A DNA stretch of 64,000 nt, from NCBI GenBank assembly GCA_000827265.1, contig KN834771.1:526497-590496 (forward strand), read 5' to 3'. Of the stretch, positions 23,543 to 34,315 are shown one piece after another. Position 1 is the stretch's first letter. Each line of letters opens with the position of its first letter. The stretch is from Collybiopsis luxurians FD-317 M1. Its lineage: Eukaryota; Basidiomycota; Agaricomycetes; Agaricales; Omphalotaceae. Below the pieces are notes generated by a model, which worked only from the letters and a program-made list of their open reading frames with translations, was not told where the DNA came from and did no database searches. The position numbers and the translations under genes are program-made.

Positions 23543-24503
23543 ATGGACGAGCATAATCGACAGAGATATTATACTTCTGAGCAGTATCTCCTTCCTGCTG
23601 ATGAGGATGAGACTGCAAGGTCAGTTTGGTATCTTCATCAAATGAAAGCTCAGATTGATTCCGATTATCAAGGCTAAACTCTCAGCACCGCGTCTATTAC
23701 AAGCTGTTCGGGAATAGACTTTCGTTAGCACCACTAGAGCTGAAATCAGGCGATCGTGTACTCGAGAGTGCAGCAGGAACTGGTACATCTCTCTAATCTT
23801 TTCACTCAATACATCTGCTGAACACTCAACTCTAGGCATATGGGCACTCGAGTTTTTCGAAGAAAACAAGAAGAATGGTGTTATACTTGACATGGACTGC
23901 GTTGACATCTCGGATAAGCAGTTTACCAAGAATTGCCCTTCCAATGTCCATCTTTCCCTCCGCTCGGTGACAGATTTGCCAGCAGAGTGGAAATCGAGAT
24001 TTTCATATGCCCACCAGCGACTTATGGTGTCGTCAGTAGATCATTCAGTTTGGCCCAAAGTTGTTAGCGAGTTATTCAGAGTCATCTCGCCCGGGGGCTG
24101 GGTCGAGATTGCGGAGGTCCAGCTCAAAAGTTATGATTTGGACGTCGGTCCATTCTCGAAGAAATTGCAATCCTTGATCTTGAAAATGTTTGCTGACAAC
24201 GGATCCGTTTTGGATGTCGCCGCATTCATTCCCCCTCTTTTAGAGGAAACCGGCTTCGTAGATGTTCGGTCTGAGGTCCGGCAAGCGTTTACAGGACGAA
24301 CGGGAGAGAATGGATACCGGGTGGAAGAACGTGGGAGTCTCTTCAGAGCGTTAAAGCGCAATGTAATGAGAGCAGGAGGTTATGGGGTTGTTAAAACAGA
24401 AGAGGAGTATGAGGAACTGGTACGGGGGTCGGAGTTAGAATGGTACGATCACCCAAACGAGACCTCTGTGCTTCTCTATACATTCTGGGCCAAGAAGCCT
24501 TGA
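23543..24503 (+). CDS. SAM-dependent methyltransferase 3 of a tandem array
   Basis: Exons 23543-23619, 23673-23782 and 23836-24503 give 284 aa, open throughout. It carries ESAAGTG, C-V-D-I-S-D-K-Q-F, A-H-Q-R-L-M and F-R-V-I-S-P-G-G-W. With copies 4 and 5 it forms a subgroup sharing V-Q-L-K-S-Y-D, R-Q-A-F-T-G-R and L-F-R-x-L-K-R-N-V-M-R-A-G-G-Y-G-V. In the acidic-loop motif the proline after Q-F is replaced by threonine. Likely a small-molecule O- or N-methyltransferase or a regulator; the sequence does not decide. Confidence 0.9.
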
Positions 24504-25291
24504 TTGACAAATGTTTTTGGTCAGTTACGAATTGGTTACAAATCAATCATATGCAGAAATTAGAAGCTCAGTTATATCGAATGATCGATGGGTTCATGTT
24601 ACAAACTAAAAGACTGCTTGCAAACTTTGCTATATGTACTCATTGATGCATAAGTATATTGAGAGCAGATACTCTTTTTCAAGGGAATACTCTGAGTAGC
24701 CCCTTACTTATAACTAATCTTAATGTGAATTATTAAGTGAATCATATAACTATTATGATTTACAGTTATGTGATCGGCCATACCTTTGTGACAGACATCG
24801 GTCGTTCCTTCCTGTAGGGCGGGCGTGAATAGCAGTTCGGTTTGACGTGGAAATCTCCTGGAGTTGTACAGTCGTTTGCGATCCACGGGTGAGCCACGAC
24901 ACCCCTTTCGCGATGACCGGTACGATTTCTGGGAGAGAAATTTTTTCCCCATGCAGCCAACTCTACAGCAACACCAATATCTTTAACATTCTCACTGCTT
25001 CGTACAAATGTTGGTGGAATATGCAACTCGATAGGATGGCCGAGTACCCCTGGACGAACATGTGATAGTGGTTTTTCAACAGTTACTTGCTCGTTGCCCC
25101 AGCCTCACATATACTGGGTGGATATATAGAGTAGAATGTCTATAGGGCAGAGAATATAGCATACAGGCTTATGAGTGTGCCCACTCAATAAGCAAACACC
25201 CCATAGGCGCGCAGATCATATAAATACAGATAAACAGCCGCGTGGATTCTGAAGGGGCACAGAATTACGCAAACGACTGTAAGTAAACCAT

Positions 25292-25422
25292 TGCCGACCG
25301 CATGTCGCCTTTAATTCAGAGAAGCAATGCGAATTCTGCGGACTATCTTGCAAAACAGTCAAGCGAAACTTACGGCCGCGTGTCGGCCAACCCCAGCAAG
25401 CCCCAGTGCGGGGAGGAGTGGC
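25292..25422 (+). repeat. Promoter-region repeat, unit 2
   Basis: Near-identical second copy of the 23360-23490 repeat, upstream of methyltransferase 4. Confidence 0.8.
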
Positions 25423-25450
25423 AGCTCGGATCAACGTGGCGAATTATCCC

Positions 25451-25457
25451 TATATAT
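25451..25457 (+). promoter_or_regulatory. TATA-like box of methyltransferase 4
   Basis: TATATAT about 39 bp upstream of the ATG at 25496; aligned with the TATAAATA boxes of the other copies. Confidence 0.5.
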
Positions 25458-25495
25458 ACTATTCTTTGGGGCTGACCTATCCCTGTTCTTGAAAC

Positions 25496-26454
25496 ATGGA
25501 CAAGCATAATCGACAGAGATATTATGCTTCGGAGCAGTATCCCCTTCCTGCCGATGAAAAAGAGACTGCAAGGTCTGTTCGCTATCCTCATCAAATGAAA
25601 ACTCGGATTGATTCTACTTATCAAGGCTGGACTCTCAGCATCGAGTCTATTTCAAGCTATTTGGAAATAGACTTTCACTAGCACCACTGGAGTTGAAGTC
25701 AGGCGATCGTGTACTTGAGAGCGCAGCTGGAACTGGTACAATGCCCTAATCTCCTCACTAAGTCCATCTACTAAACTCTCATCTAGGCATATGGGCACTC
25801 GAGTTTTTCGAAGCGAACAAGAAAAATGGTATCATACTTGACATCGACTGCATTGATATCTCGGATGAGCAATTTGCTAAGCAACACCCTCCGAATATCC
25901 ATTTAACCCTCCGCCCGGTGACAGATTTACCAGCAGGGTGGACTTCGAGATTTTCATATGCCCACCAGCGACTTCTGGTGTCGGCAGTAGACCATTCTGT
26001 CTGGTCCAAAGTTGCCAGCGAATTATTTAGAGTCATCTCACCTGGGGGCTGGATTGAGATGGCTGAAGTCCAGCTCAAGAGTTATGATTATGATGTCGGC
26101 CCATTCTCAAAGAAGTTGCAGTCCTTGATGTTAACAATGTTTGCTGACAATGGGTCCGTTTTGGATGTTGCCACTTTCATTCCTCCTCTTTTAGAGAAAA
26201 CTGGTTTTGTGAATGTTCGATCTGAGGTGCGTCAGGCATTTACAGGACGAGCGGGAGAGAATGGATTCCGGGTTGATGAACGCGGGAGCCTCTTCAGAGG
26301 GCTGAAGCGTAATGTAATGAGAGCAGGAGGTTATGGGGTTGTTAAAACAGAAGAGGAGTATGAGGAACTTGTGCGGGGGGCAGAGTTAGAATGGCACGAT
26401 CACCTAGACAAGACCTCTGTGCTTCTCTATACATTTTGGGCCAGGAAGCCTTGA
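25496..26454 (+). CDS. SAM-dependent methyltransferase 4 of a tandem array
   Basis: Exons 25496-25572, 25626-25735 and 25787-26454 give 284 aa. The frame is open across all three exons, including the first 130 bp of exon 3, which have no internal methionine. It contains ESAAGTG, C-I-D-I-S-D-E-Q-F-A, A-H-Q-R-L-L and F-R-V-I-S-P-G-G-W. It is closest to copies 3 and 5. The D-I-S-x-x-Q-F-P motif ends in alanine here, a minor departure. The upstream 130 bp are nearly the same as those of copy 3, so these two probably descend from a recent duplication that included the promoter. Confidence 0.9.
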
Positions 26455-27006
26455 CTGTTGGGATATTCATTATGCCAGTCCGGTACTCACTTATTCCGTC
26501 GGCCGTCACTGCGCAGCCGTACTCCAACAATTTTATAATGGTTTTACTTATATAGAGTTTGTAGTAGATGATACGAGACCCTTGTGCATTTGCCGAGGGA
26601 TCCCTGCCTATGTGAATCAACTTTGACCTTCCTTTTTCGAGCCTGCGCAGGGTCTAATTCAACATTGACTGTAAATACAACTTGAAGTAGCCTGTAGGTA
26701 AGAATTTGAATGCTCTTCAGCCACTTCGAATGGGCAATAAAACTTGGTATACGCACTTGCTGATGCATATAGTGAGGGAAGATGCCCTAAGTTGCCCCTG
26801 ATTACTAGGCCCGACTTGTCCTGGTGTAACTGAAATATCTTCAAAATCGTAGGTAAAGCGTCCGCAGTTGCGCGCAATGCGTATTTTTTGCGAGCCGGTC
26901 GAGCGAATCATACAGCTATGATGTTGGTCGTACCTTTGTCATAGACGTACCAGGGTAAGCATCAATGACAGTTCGGTTCGACGTGGAAAACTCACTTCTC
27001 ACCATG

Positions 27007-27014
27007 TATAAATA
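27007..27014 (+). promoter_or_regulatory. TATA box of methyltransferase 5 (dead copy)
   Basis: TATAAATA about 37 bp upstream of the former ATG at 27051. 'gttcgacgtggaaaa' at about 26970 is shared with the upstream region of copy 6 and with a site near 24836. Confidence 0.5.
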
Positions 27015-27050
27015 CCATTCTACAGCAATTACTTATTCTTCTCACGTCCC

Positions 27051-27996
27051 ATGGCCGATGATAATCGACAGAGATATTATGCTTCTGAGCAGTATCTCCT
27101 TCCTATGAAGATGAGACTGCAAGGTCGGTATACTATCTTCCTAAAATGAAAGCCCAGGTTGATTCTGATTATTAATCAGCATCGAATCTATTACAAGCTG
27201 TTCGAGAATAGACTTTCGCTGGCACCACTAGAGCTAAAATCAGGTGATCGTGTTCTCGAGAGTGCAGCAGGAGCTGGTATTACACCGCTCTATTCTTTTC
27301 ACTCAATCCATCTACTGAATTCACAAATCCAGGCATATGGGCATTCGAGTTTTTCGAAGAAAACAAGAAGAATGGGTTATACCTGAAATAGACTGCGTCG
27401 ACATCTCGGATAAGCAGTTTCCCAAGAATTACCCTCCTAATATCCGTCTTAACCTCCGCTCGGCGACAGCTTTGCCAGCAGAATGGAAATCAAGATTTTC
27501 ATATGCCCACCAGCGACTTTTGGTGTCGGCGGTAGACCATTCTGTCTAGCCCAAAGTTGTCAGCGAGTTATTTAGAGTCATCTCACCCGGAGGCTGGATC
27601 GAGATGGCCGAAGTCTAACTCAAGAGTTATGATTATGATGTCGGCCCATTCTCAAAAAAGCTGCAATCTTTGATTTTAACACTGAGCGCTGACAATGGGA
27701 TCGTTCTGGATGTTGCTGCATTAATTCCTCCTCAAGAGAAAACTGGTTTCGTAGATGTTCGATCTGAGATGCGTCAAGCATTTACAGGTCGAACGGGAGA
27801 GAACGGATTGCGGGTTGATGAACGCGGGAGCCTCTTCAGAGGGCTGAAGCGTAATGTAATGAGAGCAGGAGGTTATGGGGTTGTTAAAACAGAAGAGGAG
27901 TATGAGGAACTTGTGCGGGGGTCTGAGTTAGAATGGCACAATCACCCAGACGAGACCTCTGTGCTTCTCTATACATTTTGGGCCAGGAAGCCATAA
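27051..27996 (+). pseudogene. Methyltransferase 5, dead copy
   Basis: Colinear with copies 3 and 4 but broken in several places. A 4-bp deletion in exon 1 (about 27107) shifts the frame. The acceptor and start of exon 2 are lost near 27173. The SAM-loop codons read G-A-G instead of G-T-G. Exon 3 has TAG at 27547-27549, where other copies have tryptophan or serine codons, and TAA near 27616, where others have glutamine. A 3-bp loss changes the P-P-L-L-E-E-T-G stretch. The last about 320 bp are still open, but no intact protein can be made. Confidence 0.9.
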
Positions 27997-28175
27997 TTGA
28001 ATTACATGTAATAATTTGAATGCTCTTTAGATACTTCGAATGGGCGATGGCTTTATGTTACAAACTAAAAGACGGTAGTCGGAAATTCGTTAAATGCACT
28101 TGCTAATGTATATATCGAGAGCAGTTGCGCGCAATGCGGATTCTTTGCGAGCCAAACAAGTGAATCATACGGCTA

Positions 28176-28986
28176 TACTATCGTGCCTGCCGCCGTTTAA
28201 AATGCCAGGGGAGTTTCAAAACATACTTCCAACATTGTCCCTCTTACATATCGCTATATTTATGCTTTGAAAATGATAGATTATGACCTGATACATTGTC
28301 TGAAGAATTTTCAGAATGAAAATTCAAGTAGAACTCATCCTGCAACCATTTTTTAAGCAGACAACCTTCTAATTTGAAGAAATTCAGTTTCTCTCTTCTC
28401 GGATATGAACTGAGGGCCAAAATATATATATGTGGTACTAAATAGCATGCCTGCCAGCCTTTTCAAAAAATTTCCGAGGTTCTCCAGGAATCTAATTGTC
28501 GTTTTTGAAAGTCGATGAGGAGGAGTGTGACAGGACAGAAAAGGAAACAGCCTCGGCAGAACGACCAGGTTTGGTAGTTAGGATTGTTGAAGTCGGGATT
28601 GAGGCCACGAGGAGGTGAGAAACACTTGCTCGACTCTGAATTGCACTCAGAGTCAGAGTCGGACATTGTGGATGCAAGTAAACAAGACGCGACGCGTTGA
28701 GCCAAAGCCGCGAGGCTGGCCAGGTGATTCTGCCGAATCAGTAGCTGTGCGGCTTGTCTCGTGCTTGAGTGACACGTCGTGACAAAACTTTTGAAACTCC
28801 CCTGATTTTGGGGTTGTCAACAGCGGCATTAACATAATTTTCATCTTTCAGTACGTTCTCCTCTAAAAATTAGATATATCTCTTGCTATGCTAGCTGTGT
28901 CTGAAATCCGGTGAGGATTGAAAATCAACTGCACATTTCCGAGAGGGGTTTAGGTAAAATTTTGAAACTCCCCTGGCACGATAGTA
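28176..28986. mobile_element. Non-autonomous inverted-repeat element inserted between methyltransferases 5 and 6
   Basis: Outer ends TACTATCGTGCC (28176-28187) and GGCACGATAGTA (28975-28986) are a perfect 12-bp inverted repeat. Just inside, CCAGGGGAGTTTCAAAA (28205-28221) is repeated in reverse at 28960-28976. A further inverted copy of the first 16 bases lies at 28789-28804. The flanks resemble uninterrupted sequence between other copies (gaatcatacggctat before, ctggccgtatccttgtga after), consistent with an insertion. No transposase was recognised. The CAGGGG start recalls hAT-type ends, but no 8-bp target duplication is evident, so the superfamily is open. The shared inner motif may mean nested insertions. 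Confidence 0.6.
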
Positions 28987-29079
28987 ATACTGGCCGTATC
29001 CTTGTGAAAGATTTCTTCCCTCCTCCCGGCGGGTGTCAATGATAGTTCGGTTGGACGTGGAAAATTTCTTTCTCACCAA

Positions 29080-29087
29080 GTATAAAT
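29080..29087 (+). promoter_or_regulatory. TATA box of methyltransferase 6 (dead copy)
   Basis: TATAAATA 39 bp upstream of the ATG at 29126, in 'ttctcaccaagtataaatacc', nearly matching the copy 5 upstream region. Confidence 0.55.
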
Positions 29088-29125
29088 ACCATCCTATAGC
29101 AATTACTTATCCCTTCTCATCAACC

Positions 29126-30099
29126 ATGACCGAAGATCATCGACAGAGATATTATGCTTCAGAGCAGTATCTCCTTCCTGCCGATAAAACTGAAATCGCA
29201 AGGTCAGTTCGCAATCCTTATCCATTGGGAACTTCCGGCTGATCCCAGTGATCGAGGCTGGATTTACAGCACCGAGTCTTCACCAAAGCATTCGAGAATA
29301 GACTTTCACTAGCACCTTTGAAATTGCAATCAGGCGATCGTGTACTTGAGAGTGCAGCGGGAACAGGTACTTACAATGCTCCGATTTTAATGGGCGATAG
29401 CTTTTCTCACTGACTCCAAAAAATCAAGGAATATGGGCACCCGAATTTTCCGAAGAGAACAGTAAAAATGGCATTATACTGGACATAGAATACATCGACA
29501 TCTCGGATAAGCAATTTCTTCGAAAGCCCCCTCCGAACATCCATTTTTCCCTTCGCTCGGCGATAGATTTGCCAGCGGAATGGAACGAGACATTTTCATA
29601 CGTCCACCAGCGGCTTATAATCGTAGCACTCAACGACTCGCTGTGGCGAAAAGCCATCAGCGAGTTTTTCAGAGTACTCCTACCAGGTGGATGGCTCGAG
29701 ATTGTGGAAATTGATACAAATTGCTATCGAGACTCTTACGTCGGCCCTTACACAAACAAGTTGCAGGCATTGACGCTATCTATGTTTGCAGAGAAGGGAA
29801 TGCTTGTAGATTTGGCTCCGTATTTTCCACCCCTTTTGAAGGAGATCGGTTTTGTGGATGTTCAATTCGAGGTCCGTCGAGCGCGAATAGGACGGTCCGG
29901 AGAGAGTTGATATCGGAGTGATGAAGTTGGAAATTAATTCAGAGCGTTGAAACGAGATGTAGTGAGTGGAGGTGGTTATGGCATTGTTCAAACAGCAGAG
30001 GAGTATGAGGAACTAGTGAAAGAATGCGAACTAGAATGGAGCGCTCACTCAGACGAGGGCTATGTTTACCTTTATATATTTTTGGCCAGGAAGCCTTGA
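29126..30099 (+). pseudogene. Methyltransferase 6, truncated by premature stops
   Basis: Exons 1 and 2 (29126-29202, 29257-29366) are intact and have the array's standard lengths. Exon 3 begins at 29429 and is open through the SAM loop, the D-I-S-D-K-Q-F segment and F-R-V-L-L-P-G-G-W. A TGA at 29908-29910 then replaces the glycine codon of the conserved G-E-N-G-Y motif, and a second in-frame stop follows near 29934. The lost part is the C-terminal third. The stretch I-D-T-N-C-Y-R-D marks it as the sister of copy 2. A truncated product could be made, but it lacks conserved substrate-side helices. Confidence 0.85.
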
Positions 30100-30446
30100 C
30101 TGTAATATAGGTAAAACAAAATGTGATGAATTCAGGTGGCTATGGAGTTGTCTAAACAGATAATAAGGAGGAAGTATTTGGGCGGGAGTCTGGTACGCTC
30201 ACTCTGACCTTCCCTGTGTCTCTATGGAGCAATAGATAAATAGATAGAATAAGTGCAATGTGAGCTTGCCGCTTTGAACAACAAGTCCTTCATGATTAGG
30301 TACTCCGAGTCCGAGGGATGTTACTCCGAGTAGGCCCCCCTTGATCCTCTAGTCAGTAAATATAAACAAAACTTTTCGTATTTAAATTCCACAATAAGGC
30401 GTCTCGGGCAGATCAACGCGAACTCGAGGTGAACTCATCCAACACC

Positions 30447-32112
30447 CTAATCATCCCTTCTCCTCTCCTTCGTGTCAAAAACCGTAGCATGGTCAAGGCC
30501 AGGATAATACAACACCTGCAACGATCCATCCTCATTCACCCATCTATCCTTCACTTCATCTTCCCCCGTAAGATACCTCCGAACATCCGAAGCGGGGACA
30601 ATCTGATCATCTCCAGCGAGGACAACGGCGAATCTAGTCCTTGGTCTCGCGGCTTGCTCCACTGTGCTGTTGGTATTGGTGATGCTATTGGTAGAGGATG
30701 AGTCTACGTCCCGCGTAGACGTGGTATCTAACGGTAGCATCAAATCGTCTTTCCACAAGATATTATCCGCCCAGAAGAAACACCTTCCCAAGGCATACGC
30801 GATATCCGGATCCTGGGAGGCAAAGTACCATAATTGCCATTCGTTTGCCTGGTGGGGGGTGCGATAGAGGAAGTTGAATGCGACAGCAGGTAGGTGCAAT
30901 AAAAACGACACGGGGTCGAAGAGGAGGAAGGAAGTTATTAGTGGTTTGGGTATTGGTCGATGGTCCCGTATGACGTGGGCTGCGATTACAGTGCCATAGG
31001 AGTGGGAAGCCAAGACGGCACGGGATATACCTAGGGAGGTCATAGTCGCGTACAACGTGTCTAGCATTTCGATCCTGGAAGGAATTGGATCGGCGGTGAT
31101 GTGCATTGTTATCGGCAAGAGCTCAATGAGCAGGATGCCCACGTCGGGATCGAGTTTGATTAAGTCTTGGATGAATGGAAGATATGGATAAAGGCCAATC
31201 TGTGTTGCTATTGAGCACCAACCTACTTGATAATCGCAGTTCAATGGAAACACTTACGCCAATGCCATGTATGAAGACCATTGGGTCTCTATTTCGCGAT
31301 CTATGTGGACGATACCAGTAGGAAAAGTGTTTTGTAGAAGATTGTTTGGAGATTATAGTGAGAAAACGAGGCGGAAATACTCGTGTAAATATTCTAGGAG
31401 AGTAATGGCTGAAGCCAAGAGTATAAAGTTTTGTGCAAGTGATGAGATCCACAATCGCGACGATCTTGAGAGAATATGTCATGAAAGAAATCAAGACCTT
31501 TGACATTGACGTACCCAGTACCAAATTAGCGGTCGATGTGACATTCTAACTGGGTCGAGGTTCAATCTGAGGGAAGTGGTCAAAGCAACTCGGCCGTCTT
31601 CCAGTTTGATCCCGGTTACTCTTTCGACCTCTTTCACATAGTTATCTATTTCTTCGTTCCAAGAATCGTGCGCGTCTTTCGGACTGCAGCAAAACAACGC
31701 CCAGAGAATCCAGTCTACAACGTTTTCACGCTTTAAGATAGACGATGAAAACCATCCATAGGGATAATTTGAGTCTGGTAATTGTTGAGAGCATTTGGTG
31801 AACAGAGCTTCACGCTGCCGACGGTTTAGTAAAGGAGGGTTGTAGACACCCTGATAATTCTAATGAGTTTCTTTTTTTTTTCAGCAGTGGGGAGAAGCTT
31901 TGGACCTTTTGCAGTCCGGGCCTTCGTCGACGGTAAACGAAAACATAGAACCAAACTTCCAAAGCAGCGAGCAATAAAATCCAGCGAGAAACGAGATAGG
32001 ATTTGGAGTAGAAACAAAAGCAAAGATACAGGAAGCTTGCAGGAGCAACCGAGCGTAAGAGATAGATAGAGATGCGTATGAAGATGTATTCGGGAAGGCT
32101 CTTGCCAATCAT
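30447..32112 (-). CDS. Alpha/beta-hydrolase fold protein with N-terminal membrane anchor
   Basis: Four minus-strand exons, 32112-31906, 31850-31515, 31464-31258 and 31199-30447, all phase 0, give 500 aa. Residues about 16-60 are strongly hydrophobic (one or two membrane segments), followed by R-R-R-R and a helical domain with W-F, R-E-N-V and M-S-H-R-P-L-I-W-Y. The hydrolase domain shows P-M-V-F-I-H-G-I-G, the oxyanion-type strand, and the nucleophile elbow S-H-S-Y-G with Ser317. The acid is Asp447 or Asp448 (AGDDQIVP) and the base His487 (GLDHATVF). The triad is complete, but the first elbow glycine is serine. The family is common in basidiomycetes; the substrate (ester or lipid) is not known. 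A serine/threonine/asparagine-rich insert lies at about 410-430. Confidence 0.9.
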
Positions 32113-32386
32113 GCCAGGGTATCAGCAGATGGTGGCCGTCAACGTCAAGGAATACAAATGAATAGACGCCCATAACGTGGCGCTTAATATTCATGGTAGA
32201 CGCCCGCTGCGCCCAACGATGATCCTGTCCACAGCAACTGTATCATGCTTCATTGACCCGTATGGCCATCTATACTCCTCTTTTCCCGACGTCCACAGCG
32301 CGCTGGAAGCAGTTTGTGCTCACTAGAAGATTTACATTTGCTTCAGTTATCCTCGTACGTCTTTGAACGTCAATTTGCCCGCAATA

Positions 32387-34315
32387 ATGACCGATGGTAT
32401 TCAGTTTATTTCTCTGATTTTGCTGTCGGAAGTCTTTCTCGAACGTGGACTTGGAACTCGGGTTATATCCTCATTTGTTTCTGAGCCCAAGAAGGAACCG
32501 CTGTCCTGCAGCAATCCCTTTGAATTCGACCATCATGGACCACGGCCAACCTACCCCCGTAAAGCAAATGCTACATTCCTGACTCTGGCTAGGAACAGTG
32601 ATGTGGAGGGGGTAATCCACAGCATGAAGCAGGTTGAGGGAAGGTTCAATAAAGATAGACATTATCCTTGGGTTTTCTTGAACGACAAGCCGTTCTCAGA
32701 AGAGTTTATTGCGTGCGTCTTCTGCAAACATTCATTTCATATTTGCTGATTCGATTTGTGAAAATAGATGTACGTCTGCAGCTACGGCGTCCAGGACGTA
32801 TTACGGTCAAATTCCGCGCGAGCAGTGGGTTCAGCCTGATTTTATAGACGAGGAGAAAGCTACGAAGGCGAGGAAAGCAATGTCGAAAATAAGAGGCGTT
32901 TACTACGCTGGTATGTCATCCAGAATCCCAGAGATATTCGTTCATCAACTCAGGCTTCCAAAACTGTAGACAGTGTACCATACCGTTGCGTCTCATCAGT
33001 TTACTTTAACGGGTCTAAGCTCATGTTCGTCCAGGTAACATGTGCAGGTTCTACTCGGGATTCTTCTACAAGCAGCCGCTTCTTCAAAACTTCAAGTATT
33101 ACTGGCGTGTAGAGTGAGTCGTTTGCTCTCTCACTCCCAGCTTTCACTGAACTCTCGCATCGGCGTTCCTCGCAGGCCAGACATCAACTACCGTTGCGAA
33201 ATCGAATATGACCCGTTCTTGTACTTGCAAGATAATAACAAATCTTATGGTTCGCCTTAAACAATCCTTCAACGACTACGGTGACTAACAGGCCTCCTGG
33301 ATAAACTTAGGCTTCACGATCTCGGTTCCAGAACAGTACGAGACGACGCCTACATTATGGGATACTTCAATGGGTATGTCTCCATCTTCAGCTATTCCAC
33401 CGCCAAAACTCTAACCGATTTGGCCTTCAGAATTCTTCAACAAGAATCCACGATACCTAGACCCTAACAACGCCATGCGCTTTGCGTCAAAAGACGGAGG
33501 AAAGACTTGGACACGATGTACATGTGTGTTCGGGTCTTCCTACCTAATCCCCCGCACCTTTTTACTGAATATATCACGCTTTACAGACTGGACCAATTTT
33601 GAAATCGGAGACCTCGACTTTTTCCGCGAGTCAGAAGGGTACAACAAGTATTTTGAGCACTTGGACGCTGCCGGTGGCTTTTATTACGAGGTAAGTGGTT
33701 CCGTTCTACCGCTGATCTCCCTCCGTCGTCCTACCTGTACCCCTTCAATCACCCACCCCCGTCCTGTCCATCAGTGCTAATGCAAATTCGTTCTCTTCTT
33801 TAGCGCTGGGGAGACGCACCGATGCATGGGATTGCCGTATCCCTTCTCCTTGACCGCGACAGGATCCACCATTTCGATGATTTCGCGTACGAACATACCG
33901 CTTGGGAACAATGTCCAGATCCATCTACGCCGGCATACGAGCGAGGAAGGTGTACGTGCGATTACAAAAATTCTATGGCTGTGAAATGGAAGAGGTGAGT
34001 TCCTTTCTTCGATGATCGCCGTTTGACAGTTCGTCAAGAAAACCTAGCCAATGATTGTGTAACGGCTCGAAGTCATCGTTAGAGCCAGATTGGAGCACTC
34101 GATTGAGCGTAGCAGGCGTCTAGCGCTGACTTTCCTTAGCTGCGAAGCTGTTCATCATGCCCCAATCTTAGGTTTTCTTGATGAGCTGTAGCTCGGCGTG
34201 ATAGGAGAAAGCTTAAACTGATTGGCCCTCCCTGGATGGTCTCATTTGCAGGTATTCTTGTCAGGCAGATTTTGACGCTGCTTTGGCAGTTCCGAGGGTT
34301 GCTGGACCTGGTTGA
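32387..34315 (+). CDS. GT15 family alpha-1,2-mannosyltransferase (Kre2/Mnt1-like), intact copy
   Basis: Nine exons give 378 aa: 32387-32712, 32768-32910, 33035-33113, 33176-33249, 33311-33373, 33431-33523, 33587-33690, 33804-33994 and 34252-34315. Residues 5-17 form a short hydrophobic anchor, as in Golgi type II glycosyltransferases. Family blocks are K-A-N-A-T-F...A-R-N-S-D (59-72) and [11 protein letters not shown] (93-103). [16 protein letters not shown] (about 178-184), W-T-N-F-E-I with the conserved Glu at about 265, and R-W-G-D-A-P (from 295) follow. The family transfers mannose from GDP-mannose to N- and O-glycans. Two departures: the S-Y-R-H residues before M-C-R-F are missing, and the usual H-F-W-S-N-F-E reads T-Y-W-T-N-F-E, so activity should be checked. 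Confidence 0.88.

Noticed and set aside
28463..28705. Minus-strand open frame starting M-A-Q-R-V-A-S inside the inverted-repeat element
   Set aside because: No transposase or other motif recognised; short and unsupported.
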